Made by a program: the position numbers and the translations under genes
In this document: positions 34,965 to 44,029 of the stretch, in pieces
How the letters are laid out: each line of letters opens with the position of its first letter
Numbering within the stretch: the first letter of the stretch is position 1
The notes under the pieces: model-generated
Seen by the model: the letters and a program-made list of their open reading frames with translations, nothing else
Told to the model about the DNA's origin: nothing
Database searches by the model: none
DNA from: CBDFHF01 sp965247565
Lineage (GTDB): Bacteria; Pseudomonadota; Gammaproteobacteria; Methylococcales; Methylomonadaceae
NCBI GenBank assembly: GCA_965247565.1
Contig: CBDFHF010000002.1
Location: forward strand, 372,001 to 436,000
DNA length: 64,000 bases
Reading direction: 5' to 3'

Positions 34965-37475
34965 ATGAAAACAAACCAAAAATTTTTTCATAACACAAAA
35001 ATGTGGCTTTTTATGATCTGTTTTACCAGTCTGGCATGTATTGCACCAGTTAAAGCGTGTTGTATAGATCCACTATCATTTTCCACCTTTGGTGATCCTG
35101 TCATGTTCAGCTTCATCAACACCTCATACTTGAATCAGTCGGTTATCAATGAACTGGCGTACAAGGAAACGACGGCTCCCACCAATAAAACTTTGGCTTC
35201 GCCAGCTAATATACCTTCAACGCCCGCCAAGTTAGCCGAGAAATACCCTGCTGAACAACGTGCCCAAATTGAAAAAGCCTTTGCAGAGGCACTTAAAATT
35301 TATCAACAACTTGAAGTCAAATTGGGCATTCCAGCCAATGATTTAGCAGGTGCCTTAGCTGCTTTTTTATCGGGTAATTACATGGCATATCAAGACGTGA
35401 CCGTGCCGGATGAACACTTTATGCAGTTGGTTAATCAGATGCGGAACGTGTTGAGTGGAAATGCCACTTTTGCCAGCTCCTCGGCTGCCGAAAAGCGACA
35501 ACTTTATGAGGAGATGGCTATTGTCGGCGTTTTTATGTCCGTTTCACGCGACGAAGTTAACAAGCAAGCGAATAATACGGACTTAAAAAGCAAATTTCGC
35601 CAGACCGCTAAGCTAAATTTTGAGCAGTTTCTGAGTATTAGTGCGGATCAGTTAAAAATCGATAACCAAGGATTATCTGTCGTTAATAACACCAATAACC
35701 CCAGCACGTTACCCGCTGGATCAGAGAAAGATGACAACCTTCAGGGTACGTCGGGGAGTGACGTATTTGAGGGCTTAGCAGGTAAAGATATCATTGATGG
35801 TGTCGAGGGTGTTGATACCGCCAGCTACGAACATGCCCCCAAAAAGGTGACCGTTAATCTGACTAAAGGCAAGGCCACTGGCGGTGCCGGGAAAGACAAA
35901 TTAACGAATATTGAAAACGTAATCGGTTCGGCACATGGCGATATTTTAATTGGCAATGATTCTGATAATTCGTTGTCTGGGTTAGCTGGCAATGATAAGT
36001 TGATTGGCGGTGCAGGTAAGGATACGCTGCTTGGTGGTGTAGGCAAAGATGTACTCACGGGCGGAAAAGGCGCGGACATTTTTCGGTTTAATAGCCAGGC
36101 AACAGGTAAAGCAATCGCCGACAAAATCACTGATTTTTCCAAAGCACAAGGCGATTTAATTAGCTTGGATGCCACGGCATTCCCAAATCAAACTTTTGTT
36201 GCCGTCAAAAAACGGGCATTAGCAAAAAATGGCGAGCGGGTAATTTATGAAAAGTCCACTGGTCGTTTGTATTATGATGCCGATGGAGCAGGTAGTGGAG
36301 CTGCAGCGCAATTGCTGGTCACGCTAACCAATAAACCGGCGCTTGATAATTCCGCGCTGGCACCGTGTCAGCCCGCGTGTGGAAATGGCGGTGAAGATAA
36401 CAGTCTAGTCACCGGTGGCCAAACTCCGGCTTTCAGTACTTATCGGAACACTAGCTTGCCGGGGCGTTTGTTGGTTAATTCAAGCATTGATCCGGGTATC
36501 ATATTCAATTTACAGGATGGTAGCCGCGTCGAGTTGCCACCTTTGCCTAAAACTATTCATGATGATACTGTCGATTTATGGGACGTCAGCGCCAACGGTT
36601 CCTTGCTTACGCGACTCAGTAATGCCAATTGGCGAAAAAACCCTGTATTGGGCTTTTTTGATATAAACACCCTGGATAAACGTAGCGAACTACTGTTACC
36701 TGATAATGAAATTGGTTTTTCCGGCGTGCGGTTATCGGCGGATGGTCGCTATTTGCTTAGTTTTCACAGGTATCAAGGCCGATATGATCAGGATAGGTTA
36801 CTCACGGTGTTTGATGCCGCAACAGGCGGGGTTGTTGAAGAAGGCTCCAAACTGGATGGGGAATTAATCGGGGGCTTTCCGGCGACTTGGGCCCCTAATG
36901 GTGAGTATGTCTACATGCTCGCCAACAAACTGTATGCGACAACCCCACTAAGTCCTACAGTACGGTTAATAGCCACTTTGAATCTGCCGCCAAGCACAGG
37001 CGATGGTCGACTGTTGCCTATCAGTGTCGGCAACATGGCTGTTAGCCCGGATGGCAGCAAGCTGGCTTTTGCATGGAGTGAATTCCGCAAATACGACCAG
37101 GATAGCCATATATATGTCGTGAATATGGATGGTAGTGGGCTGCACCGTTTAACCGACGTTCCGGATAAAACCTCACCACTCAGCTTTCATTATGTTAGTC
37201 CAACTTGGTCACCGGATAGTCAGTGGGTTGCCATGGTGCTGAGCATGAGCGGAGTCGTGACGGCTCCGGTGTTCCCTTTAGAGGATAACTCTGCCTGGAA
37301 GGTAATCGGTACAACGGGTTGTGGTAGCAGCCCGGTAATGGTGCTGCCGGTAACCGCTGAAAATGTGGCTATGAGTTGGCCGCGTATTGATCCAAATTTG
37401 GGCATTAGAATTCGCGAAGGCGACCATGCAAGCTGGCTGACAACTTGCTCCGGCATCATGCGCTGGCTTCCTTAA
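34965..37475 (+). CDS. Exported chimeric protein: DUF6683-like domain, RTX repeats and TolB-like propeller
   Basis: 836 residues with a Sec signal (about 1-31). Parts in order: a DUF6683-like helical region (about 60-235); an RTX segment about 255-375 with G-T-S-G-S-D, G-A-G-K-D-K-L and G-G-A-G-K-D-T-L-L-G-G-V-G-K-D calcium nonapeptides, closed by a G-A-D-I-F-R-F block; then a PD40/TolB-like beta-propeller (about 480-836) with V-S-P-D-G-S-K-L-A-F-A-W and W-S-P-D-S-Q-W-V-A-M blades. RTX repeats are normally C-terminal type I secretion signals. Here they are internal and follow a Sec signal, so folding in the calcium-rich exterior, not type I export, seems likely. AGGT precedes the start. Function unknown. 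Confidence 0.72.
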   Translation: MKTNQKFFHNTKMWLFMICFTSLACIAPVKACCIDPLSFSTFGDPVMFSFINTSYLNQSVINELAYKETTAPTNKTLASPANIPSTPAKLAEKYPAEQRAQIEKAFAEALKIYQQLEVKLGIPANDLAGALAAFLSGNYMAYQDVTVPDEHFMQLVNQMRNVLSGNATFASSSAAEKRQLYEEMAIVGVFMSVSRDEVNKQANNTDLKSKFRQTAKLNFEQFLSISADQLKIDNQGLSVVNNTNNPSTLPAGSEKDDNLQGTSGSDVFEGLAGKDIIDGVEGVDTASYEHAPKKVTVNLTKGKATGGAGKDKLTNIENVIGSAHGDILIGNDSDNSLSGLAGNDKLIGGAGKDTLLGGVGKDVLTGGKGADIFRFNSQATGKAIADKITDFSKAQGDLISLDATAFPNQTFVAVKKRALAKNGERVIYEKSTGRLYYDADGAGSGAAAQLLVTLTNKPALDNSALAPCQPACGNGGEDNSLVTGGQTPAFSTYRNTSLPGRLLVNSSIDPGIIFNLQDGSRVELPPLPKTIHDDTVDLWDVSANGSLLTRLSNANWRKNPVLGFFDINTLDKRSELLLPDNEIGFSGVRLSADGRYLLSFHRYQGRYDQDRLLTVFDAATGGVVEEGSKLDGELIGGFPATWAPNGEYVYMLANKLYATTPLSPTVRLIATLNLPPSTGDGRLLPISVGNMAVSPDGSKLAFAWSEFRKYDQDSHIYVVNMDGSGLHRLTDVPDKTSPLSFHYVSPTWSPDSQWVAMVLSMSGVVTAPVFPLEDNSAWKVIGTTGCGSSPVMVLPVTAENVAMSWPRIDPNLGIRIREGDHASWLTTCSGIMRWLP

Positions 37476-37717
37476 TGACTGGGAGTGTTACTCACCTTAA
37501 TAATTGCTTTGGTTAACTATCACGGCCTGAAACAGAGTATTTTTCTGGTAACGTAGCCGTTTTTAATAGCTAAACTACTCGTTTCGAGTTAAATACAGTG
37601 GCCCAGTCCCGTATAATGCTCGTTGGTAATCTGGTAAGACAAATTTAGCTGGTAAGCTTAAATCAGTAATGTTTTACTAATCGGTTTAATTCACTTTAGT
37701 ATGGCCAAGGAGCTAAC

Positions 37718-38191
37718 ATGCAAACAGTTGTACAAACATTAAAGAAAACTCTAAAGTTTTTTATAATTAGTACCATTTTATTTAGTTACAGTGGTGTTTT
37801 TGCTGAAACACTGAATAATGATATGGAACACGCTCAACATATTCAGGATTGGTCAGGGGTTTATCAAGGCTTTACGCCCTGCGCTGATTGCATAGGTGTT
37901 AAAACATCACTAGCGTTAAACCCCAATAATACCTATATCTTGATAACTCAAAATACCGGTAAATCGGCGAGGGAGTTTACCGAAAAGGGTAAGTTTGCCT
38001 GGGCCGACAAAAGTAATACCATTGTTTTAACACCGCGCAATAATGCGGCGGCTAAGAGGCAATATTTATCAGGTGCGGATACACTAACGGAGTTGGATAG
38101 TAACGGTAATCCTTTTACCGGCAAAGACGCAGAAAGGTATACGTTACGTAAGGTTGATGTGACAGGAAAATCTACAAAGCATCAACATTAA
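37718..38191 (+). CDS. NlpE N-terminal domain protein, exported
   Basis: A 157-residue protein with signal peptide 1-29 (ending G-V-F-A). The mature part W-S-G-V-Y-Q-G-F-T-P-C-A-D-C-I-G has the C-x-x-C motif of the NlpE N-terminal domain (copper homeostasis/surface-adhesion lipoprotein), followed by L-A-L-N-P-N-N-T-Y and V-L-T-P. No lipobox is present, so it should be soluble in the periplasm, unlike E. coli NlpE, and it lacks the C-terminal OB domain. A strong AAGGAG precedes the start. Its target is unknown; it is often found alone. Confidence 0.8.
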   Translation: MQTVVQTLKKTLKFFIISTILFSYSGVFAETLNNDMEHAQHIQDWSGVYQGFTPCADCIGVKTSLALNPNNTYILITQNTGKSAREFTEKGKFAWADKSNTIVLTPRNNAAAKRQYLSGADTLTELDSNGNPFTGKDAERYTLRKVDVTGKSTKHQH

Positions 38192-38377
38192 TTCTTCAAT
38201 ACGTTAACTTTCCATGCTCTAGTTTTATTTGCAATGAACACAACTTTGCAGAGATATTTGATGCCTAGGTTTTTTTACCATAAAGAGCAAGAAGACATCC
38301 GGGACAGCTGTATCCAAAGAGTTGAATTTTTTGTCTGTATAAAAATGGCTGCATGTGTGCATGGTGAGTAGTTTCTA

Positions 38378-38866
38378 ATGAGCGATGATTGCCATCTGGA
38401 TATTTCCATCGCTAATCAACAACTGGCTATTGTCGTTGCTAGCCGGGTTTTCAAAAGCTATCCCATATCAACAGCCAAAAACGGTGTCGGCGAATGCAAA
38501 GGAAGTGAATGCACTCCGCGTGGCTGGCATTGCATTAGAGCAAAAATCGGTGCTGATCAGCCTTTGTATGCTGTATTTAAAGCCAGACGTCCTAACGGTG
38601 AGATTTATTCATCAGCACTGGGTGCGCAATTTCCACAGCGGGACTGGATTTTAACCAGAATTCTTTGGCTAGGCGGGTTGGAGCCTGGTAAGAATCGTTA
38701 CGGTCAGGTGGATAGTGCCTGGCGCTATATTTATATTCATGGTAGCCCCGATGAACTAATGAACGGACAGCCACAATCCCATGGTTGTGTTCGGATGAAC
38801 AATGTGGATATGGTAGATTTATTTGATCAGGTTAAAGCTGGGATGAAAGTTTTTATCCATGAATAA
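38378..38866 (+). CDS. L,D-transpeptidase (YkuD) family protein without signal peptide
   Basis: A 162-residue YkuD-fold protein. The catalytic motif S-H-G-C-V-R-M has nucleophile C137, and the conserved histidine is in Y-I-H-G-S near 126-130. Family members cross-link peptidoglycan or attach proteins to it, so a periplasmic location would be expected, but there is no signal peptide. The same is true of many proteobacterial relatives of this size. It precedes truA by 21 bases, as in several related genomes, and is probably co-transcribed with it. Confidence 0.85.
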   Translation: MSDDCHLDISIANQQLAIVVASRVFKSYPISTAKNGVGECKGSECTPRGWHCIRAKIGADQPLYAVFKARRPNGEIYSSALGAQFPQRDWILTRILWLGGLEPGKNRYGQVDSAWRYIYIHGSPDELMNGQPQSHGCVRMNNVDMVDLFDQVKAGMKVFIHE

Positions 38867-38887
38867 ACAATTGCCTAGCGGAGTTGA

Positions 38888-39691
38888 ATGGCGCGTATAG
38901 TTTTAGGTATTGAATACGATGGCAGTTCCTACTCAGGTTGGCAGTGGCAGGCGCACAGACCTAGTGTGCAATTAGTTTTGGAGCAGGCTTTGTCGAAAAT
39001 TGCGAATCAATCGGTTACCGTGCAGTGCGCGGGGCGGACCGACAGCGGCGTGCATGCATTAGAGCAAGTAGTACATTTTGACGTCACTACTAACCGCGAT
39101 TTGCATGCATGGATGCTGGGCGGAAATAGTTTATTGCCGGATGATGTTAAGATTCTGTGGGTAAAACCTGCGGTGGCGGATTTTCACGCTCGCTACAGTG
39201 CTATTGCCCGGTTTTATCGGTACATTATTCTTAATCGATCAGCTAAATCGGCTTTACAGCCTCGACAAATGACTTGGTGTAACTATGCTCTGGATGCCGA
39301 TAAAATGCATCAAGCAGCTCAATATCTTGTTGGTAATCATGATTTTTCTTCATTTCGTGCCCGAAGTTGTCAGTCCAAAAGCCCTTGGCGAGTAATGCAT
39401 TTTATTGATGTGTACCGCGAGGAAGATAAAGTTATTATAGACATTTCAGCCAATGCGTTCTTGCACCACATGGTCAGAAATATTGTCGGAGTGTTAATAG
39501 CAATTGGTGCGGGTCAGCAATTGACTACTTGGACACAAGAGTTGTTGCTTGTAAAAAATCGACAATTAGCTGGTGCAACAGCGGCTCCGGATGGTTTATA
39601 TCTCGGTGGGGTTTATTACCCGAAAAATTATGGCATAGTAAGCCATCCCATTTTTGAAAAGTTACCTGCTGATGCTAAGCGCTTTGATTGA
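38888..39691 (+). CDS. truA: tRNA pseudouridine(38-40) synthase
   Basis: Makes pseudouridine at positions 38, 39 and 40 in the anticodon arm of tRNAs. The catalytic aspartate D52 is in C-A-G-R-T-D-S-G-V-H-A, the diagnostic TruA motif. The C-terminal domain carries A-N-A-F-L-H-H-M-V-R-N-I-V-G. It is 267 residues, the usual length. Its place upstream of trpF follows the classic gammaproteobacterial order, here split by one DUF2231 gene. Confidence 0.97.
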   Translation: MARIVLGIEYDGSSYSGWQWQAHRPSVQLVLEQALSKIANQSVTVQCAGRTDSGVHALEQVVHFDVTTNRDLHAWMLGGNSLLPDDVKILWVKPAVADFHARYSAIARFYRYIILNRSAKSALQPRQMTWCNYALDADKMHQAAQYLVGNHDFSSFRARSCQSKSPWRVMHFIDVYREEDKVIIDISANAFLHHMVRNIVGVLIAIGAGQQLTTWTQELLLVKNRQLAGATAAPDGLYLGGVYYPKNYGIVSHPIFEKLPADAKRFD

Positions 39692-39728
39692 CCATGGTAA
39701 TGATTCAAGCACTATCGAATAGACACTT

Positions 39729-40352
39729 ATGAATAATTTTTTTGCTTTCCAAATTCACGGCGGTGCCGATCATGATCATGGTGGCATTGCTGAAATCGTT
39801 GCGGGTTTGCTTGCGTCACTCGAAACATTAGCAGGTAAAAGTCCTAATGATTTTTTTGCTGGACTGCTGCAGGGAATTGCCAGTATGGCTAATATCCATC
39901 CCGTATTGGTGCATTTTCCGATTGCGTTCTTAACAGTATTTTTTTTACTAGATATTACCGGGGCCTTGTTAAAAAAACCGCATTGGCGGGGCTTAGCGAG
40001 TGGTTTGTTGTATCTGGGAGCTGTTTCGGCAGTCTTTACTGTACTAGCCGGGTTTTCCGCCGCCAACTCGGTACCGCATGGGCAAAATGTCCATCAACTG
40101 ATGGAAAACCATGAGCATATCGGCATTAGTATACTGATCTTAGCCTTGTCATTGGCATTTTGGCGTGCTTTATCGGGTATTTTACAAGGTGGCGCTAATG
40201 TGTTTTTCCTTAGTTTGGCCGCGATATTATTTGGCTTAATTTTGTTAGGTGCGGATTTGGGGGGATTAATGGTTTACAAATATGGTGTCGCGGTGCAAGC
40301 AGTGCCTGTTCCTACGGGAGGCTTTAGTCATGAGCATGCAGAGCCTCATTAA
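39729..40352 (+). CDS. DUF2231 domain membrane protein
   Basis: A 207-residue protein with about four membrane segments starting at I-H-P-V-L-V-H-F-P-I-A-F-L (about 57-69), the DUF2231 signature with conserved histidines. Later histidines occur in N-H-E-H-I-G-I-S. Some family members are predicted haem- or metal-binding membrane proteins; this is not shown. The first 50 residues, with a histidine-rich H-D-H-G-G, are specific. It sits between truA and trpF on the same strand, so it may be transcribed with them. Confidence 0.82.
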   Translation: MNNFFAFQIHGGADHDHGGIAEIVAGLLASLETLAGKSPNDFFAGLLQGIASMANIHPVLVHFPIAFLTVFFLLDITGALLKKPHWRGLASGLLYLGAVSAVFTVLAGFSAANSVPHGQNVHQLMENHEHIGISILILALSLAFWRALSGILQGGANVFFLSLAAILFGLILLGADLGGLMVYKYGVAVQAVPVPTGGFSHEHAEPH

Positions 40353-40420
40353 TGACGAGGATTTATGTCATTATGGTATGCTCGCTACATTGACTATCCT
40401 CTAAATTCTCGTATCACTTT

Positions 40421-41050
40421 ATGCGAACTCGCGTTAAAATTTGCGGCTTTACCCGGGTTGAGGACGCTGCTTTTGCAGCTCAATTGGGCGTAGATGCCAT
40501 TGGGTTGGTGTTTTATCCACCAAGCCCCAGAGCGATTTCTATTGAGCAAGCCAAAAAAATAGCTAAATCATTGCCTCCATTCGTTACGATTGTTGCGTTA
40601 TTTGTTGATGAACAAGAATCTAGGATTCACGAGGTCTTGGCACAGGTGCCGGTCGATGTTATCCAGTTTCACGGTGATGAGTCTCCAGCAGCTTGCAGAC
40701 TTTATAACAAGCCTTATTTGAAAGCGGTGCGTATGCAACATCATACAAATGTCGCAGCCCTAACAAAGGAATACCAAGATGCGGCGGGGTTATTACTGGA
40801 CGCTTATCATCCTGGGGAGAAGGGCGGAACGGGTAGTCGCTTTGATTGGAGTTTAATCCCCAAGCAATCTAGTTTGCCGATTATTTTGGCAGGCGGTTTA
40901 GATCATACCAATGCCCGCCAAGCCATACAGAGCGTTAAACCGTATGCGTTGGATGTTAGCAGCGGCGTGGAAACACAGAAAGGTGTTAAAGATGCGCTAA
41001 AAATGGCGGCATTTATTAGTGAAGTTAATATGGGTAACAGAACGACATGA
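40421..41050 (+). CDS. trpF: Phosphoribosylanthranilate isomerase
   Basis: Third step of tryptophan synthesis, an Amadori rearrangement of N-(5-phosphoribosyl)anthranilate. The 209-residue TIM barrel starts V-K-I-C-G-F-T-R with catalytic C8 region, continues with Q-F-H-G-D-E and D-A-Y, and ends in P-I-I-L-A-G-G-L and L-D-V-S-S-G-V-E. It overlaps trpB by four bases, so trpF-trpB-trpA are coupled. The anthranilate-side genes (trpE, trpD, trpC) are not in the window; the trp genes are split, as in many Gammaproteobacteria. Confidence 0.96.
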   Translation: MRTRVKICGFTRVEDAAFAAQLGVDAIGLVFYPPSPRAISIEQAKKIAKSLPPFVTIVALFVDEQESRIHEVLAQVPVDVIQFHGDESPAACRLYNKPYLKAVRMQHHTNVAALTKEYQDAAGLLLDAYHPGEKGGTGSRFDWSLIPKQSSLPIILAGGLDHTNARQAIQSVKPYALDVSSGVETQKGVKDALKMAAFISEVNMGNRTT

Positions 41051-42249
41051 CAGAAAAATATAAGATGCCCGATGCCCGGGGTCATTTTGGCCCTTATGGT
41101 GGGACGTTTGTAGCGGAAACTTTGATTCCGCCCATCCAAGAGCTTAATGCGGCCTATCAGCGCTATTTGAGTGATCCTGAATTTATTGCAGAGCTGGATG
41201 CGGACTTAGCGCATTATGTAGGCCGCCCATCGCCTTTATATCATGCTGAACGCTGGAGTCGTGAATTAGGTGGCGCGCAAATTTATTTAAAACGTGAAGA
41301 CCTCAATCATACCGGCTCGCATAAAATCAATAATACAGTCGGCCAAGCCTTATTGGCTAAGCGTATGGGCAAAACCCGTATCATTGCTGAAACCGGCGCC
41401 GGCCAGCATGGCGTAGCAACTGCGACTGTAGCCGCTAGATTGGGGTTGGAATGCGTAGTTTATATGGGTGCTGTCGATGTGGCCCGGCAATCACTGAATG
41501 TCTATCGAATGAAACTGCTGGGTGCTACGGTGGTTGCAGTGGAATCCGGTTCTAAAACCCTAAAGGATGCGTTGAACGAGGCGCTACGCGATTGGGTGAC
41601 TAATGTGGATAATACTTTTTATATTATTGGCACAGTTGCAGGACCGCATCCTTATCCTGCTATGGTCAGAGATTTTCAAGCCATTATAGGCCGTGAAACC
41701 AAACAGCAGTTTTTTGAAAAAACCGGGCGTCTGCCCGATGCTTTAGTCGCATGCGTTGGCGGTGGTTCTAATGCGATTGGTTTGTTTTATCCGTTTTTGG
41801 ATGATAAAACAGTTCAACTTTATGGTGTTGAAGCCGCCGGTGATGGCGTGGCAACAGGTAGGCATTCTGCGCCTTTATGTGCCGGCCGCCCTGGGGTTCT
41901 TCATGGAAATCGTACTTATTTGATGGCCGATGACGATGGTGAAATTATTGAAACTCATTCTATTTCGGCGGGTCTTGATTATCCGGGTGTGGGTCCGGAA
42001 CACGCTTGGTTGAAAGATACCGGTCGTGCTAATTACGTTAACATTACAGACACGGAAGCTCTAGAAGGTTTTTATGCGTTAACGCTGATGGAAGGTATTA
42101 TTCCGGCCCTGGAATCCAGCCACGCCATGGCTTATGCTATGAAATTAGCACCGACTATGGGCAAAGATCAAAGTATCATTATCAATTTGTCGGGCCGTGG
42201 AGACAAAGACATGCAAACCATGGCTAAGCGCGAGGGGATTGAACTGTGA
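41047..42249 (+). CDS. trpB: Tryptophan synthase beta subunit
   Basis: PLP enzyme joining indole and serine to tryptophan. PLP lysine K93 is in H-T-G-S-H-K-I-N-N, with A-E-T-G-A-G-Q-H-G near 113-121 and the glycine-rich C-V-G-G-G-S-N-A loop. It is 400 residues, typical of TrpB1. It overlaps both trpF (four bases) and trpA (four bases), which suggests translational coupling with stoichiometric TrpA production, as required for the alpha2-beta2 complex. Confidence 0.98.
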   Translation: MTEKYKMPDARGHFGPYGGTFVAETLIPPIQELNAAYQRYLSDPEFIAELDADLAHYVGRPSPLYHAERWSRELGGAQIYLKREDLNHTGSHKINNTVGQALLAKRMGKTRIIAETGAGQHGVATATVAARLGLECVVYMGAVDVARQSLNVYRMKLLGATVVAVESGSKTLKDALNEALRDWVTNVDNTFYIIGTVAGPHPYPAMVRDFQAIIGRETKQQFFEKTGRLPDALVACVGGGSNAIGLFYPFLDDKTVQLYGVEAAGDGVATGRHSAPLCAGRPGVLHGNRTYLMADDDGEIIETHSISAGLDYPGVGPEHAWLKDTGRANYVNITDTEALEGFYALTLMEGIIPALESSHAMAYAMKLAPTMGKDQSIIINLSGRGDKDMQTMAKREGIEL

Positions 42250-43049
42250 GTCGATTAGCTGCAACGTTTCAGAAACTAGCCGAATCCGGCCGCAAGGCTT
42301 TAATTCCTTTCATTACTGCGGGTGATCCTGCCCCCGACTTCACAGTACCTATGATGCACGCCATGGTGACCGCCGGTGTTGATGTGATTGAACTAGGCGT
42401 ACCCTTTTCTGATCCCATGGCGGATGGCCCAGTGATACAAAGGGCTAGCGAGAGGGCGCTAGCGCATCATATGAGTCTAAGAAAAACGTTAGCTATGGCC
42501 GCCGAATTTAGGAAAACAAATCAGCAAACACCCGTAGTTTTAATGGGGTACCTCAATCCAATTGAAGCAATGGGCTATGAAAATTTTGCTAACGCTGCTC
42601 AACAAGCGGGTATCGATGGGGTGTTAACCGTTGATTTGCCTCCCGAAGAAGCTGAGGAGTGTACGAAATTATTAAAAGCGCGGGGCATTGACCCTATTTT
42701 TCTATTAGCGCCCAACAGTAGCGACGAACGAATCAAAAAAATGGATGCTATTGGTAGCGGTTATCTTTACTACGTTTCTCTAAAAGGTGTAACAGGCGCA
42801 GGGCATTTAAATACCGCAGACGTCGCACTAAAACTACAACAGATTAGAGCAAATACAAAATTGCCAGTTGGTGTTGGTTTTGGCGTTAAGGACGCGCTAA
42901 CAGCTCAAACTGTTGCCAATATTGGCGATGGTGTGGTGGTTGGCAGCGCTTTAATCAGCAAAATTGAAGCAAATCTGGATAATTCTGAACAAGCAAAAAC
43001 CGAGATAGTGGCACTATTGGCAGACATGCGCCGAGCTATGGATAGTTAA
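42246..43049 (+). CDS. trpA: Tryptophan synthase alpha subunit
   Basis: Cleaves indole-3-glycerol phosphate to indole, which tunnels to TrpB. TIM barrel of 267 residues with catalytic E49 and D60 in V-I-E-L-G-V-P-F-S-D-P-M-A-D-G-P, the same numbering as E. coli. G-V-T-G-A-G is the phosphate loop and G-V-G-F-G-V is near the end. The start overlaps the trpB stop. accD follows 55 bases later on the same strand, the normal order. Confidence 0.97.
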   Translation: MSRLAATFQKLAESGRKALIPFITAGDPAPDFTVPMMHAMVTAGVDVIELGVPFSDPMADGPVIQRASERALAHHMSLRKTLAMAAEFRKTNQQTPVVLMGYLNPIEAMGYENFANAAQQAGIDGVLTVDLPPEEAEECTKLLKARGIDPIFLLAPNSSDERIKKMDAIGSGYLYYVSLKGVTGAGHLNTADVALKLQQIRANTKLPVGVGFGVKDALTAQTVANIGDGVVVGSALISKIEANLDNSEQAKTEIVALLADMRRAMDS

Positions 43050-43104
43050 ACCTTAACCTAAGCCTGTGGAATGCATATCAAGTTACGCGACGGAGCATAA
43101 AAAA

Positions 43105-44019
43105 ATGAGTTGGTTTGAAAAATTAGTCCCGACAATTAGAACGGATTCTGCGAATAAAAAGAACACCGTTCCTGAGGGGCTTTGGAATAAATGTCCTAGC
43201 TGTAATGCTATTCTCTACAACACTGAATTAGAAAAAAACTACAGTGTTTGTCCGAAATGCGATCATCACATGCGCATTTCTGCGCGAACACGCTTAAATT
43301 TGTTTCTTGATGAAGGCGAGCGGGAAGAGATCGGCAAAAATGTGAAGCCGGTCGATCCATTGAAATTTAAAGACAGTAAAAAATACAAAGATCGGATTAT
43401 TCAAGCCCAAAAACAAACTAAAGAAAACGACGCCTTAATAGTGATGAAAGGTCGCCTTAAAGAGAAGGATATTGTTGCGGCGGCTTTTGATTTCAATTTT
43501 ATGGGTGGGTCAATGGGCTCGGTTGTTGGCGAACGCTTTGTTCGTGGAGTCAATAAAAGTCTGGAATTGGGTGCGCCTTTTATCGTGTTTACTGCAAGTG
43601 GCGGTGCGCGAATGCAGGAGTCCTTGTTTTCTCTCTTTCAAATGGCCAAAACCAGTGCGGCACTAACTAAATTATCCGAAGCGGGTTTGCCCTATATTTC
43701 ATTTATGACTGATCCAACCATGGGCGGTGTGTCGGCCAGTTTGGCTATGTTGGGTGATATTAACGTGGCTGAGCCTAAAGCGCTGATTGGCTTTGCCGGG
43801 CCTCGAGTGATCGAGCAAACTGTACGCGAAAAACTACCAGAAGGATTTCAGCGCAGTGAGTTTTTACAGGAACATGGGGCGATTGACATGATCATCGATC
43901 GTCGAGAAATGCGTGAAAAAATCGCCAGTATTTTGGCAATATTAATGTCTGAAAAATCAGCAATAACAAATGAAAAACAATTTTCCTCTGTAGAAGCCTA
44001 CCCATACCCAGACGCCTGA
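43105..44019 (+). CDS. accD: Acetyl-CoA carboxylase carboxyltransferase subunit beta
   Basis: Half of the carboxyltransferase that makes malonyl-CoA for fatty acids. The N-terminal Cys4 zinc ribbon is complete (C30, C33, C49, C52), and the crotonase fold contains G-G-S-M-G-S-V-V-G-E and T-A-S-G-G-A-R-M-Q-E. I start at ATG 43105, preceded by GGAG and matching M-S-W-F-E-K-L of the family (304 residues). A 43066 start would add 13 unrelated residues. Confidence 0.97.
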   Translation: MSWFEKLVPTIRTDSANKKNTVPEGLWNKCPSCNAILYNTELEKNYSVCPKCDHHMRISARTRLNLFLDEGEREEIGKNVKPVDPLKFKDSKKYKDRIIQAQKQTKENDALIVMKGRLKEKDIVAAAFDFNFMGGSMGSVVGERFVRGVNKSLELGAPFIVFTASGGARMQESLFSLFQMAKTSAALTKLSEAGLPYISFMTDPTMGGVSASLAMLGDINVAEPKALIGFAGPRVIEQTVREKLPEGFQRSEFLQEHGAIDMIIDRREMREKIASILAILMSEKSAITNEKQFSSVEAYPYPDA

Positions 44020-44029
44020 CTCTTTAAAC

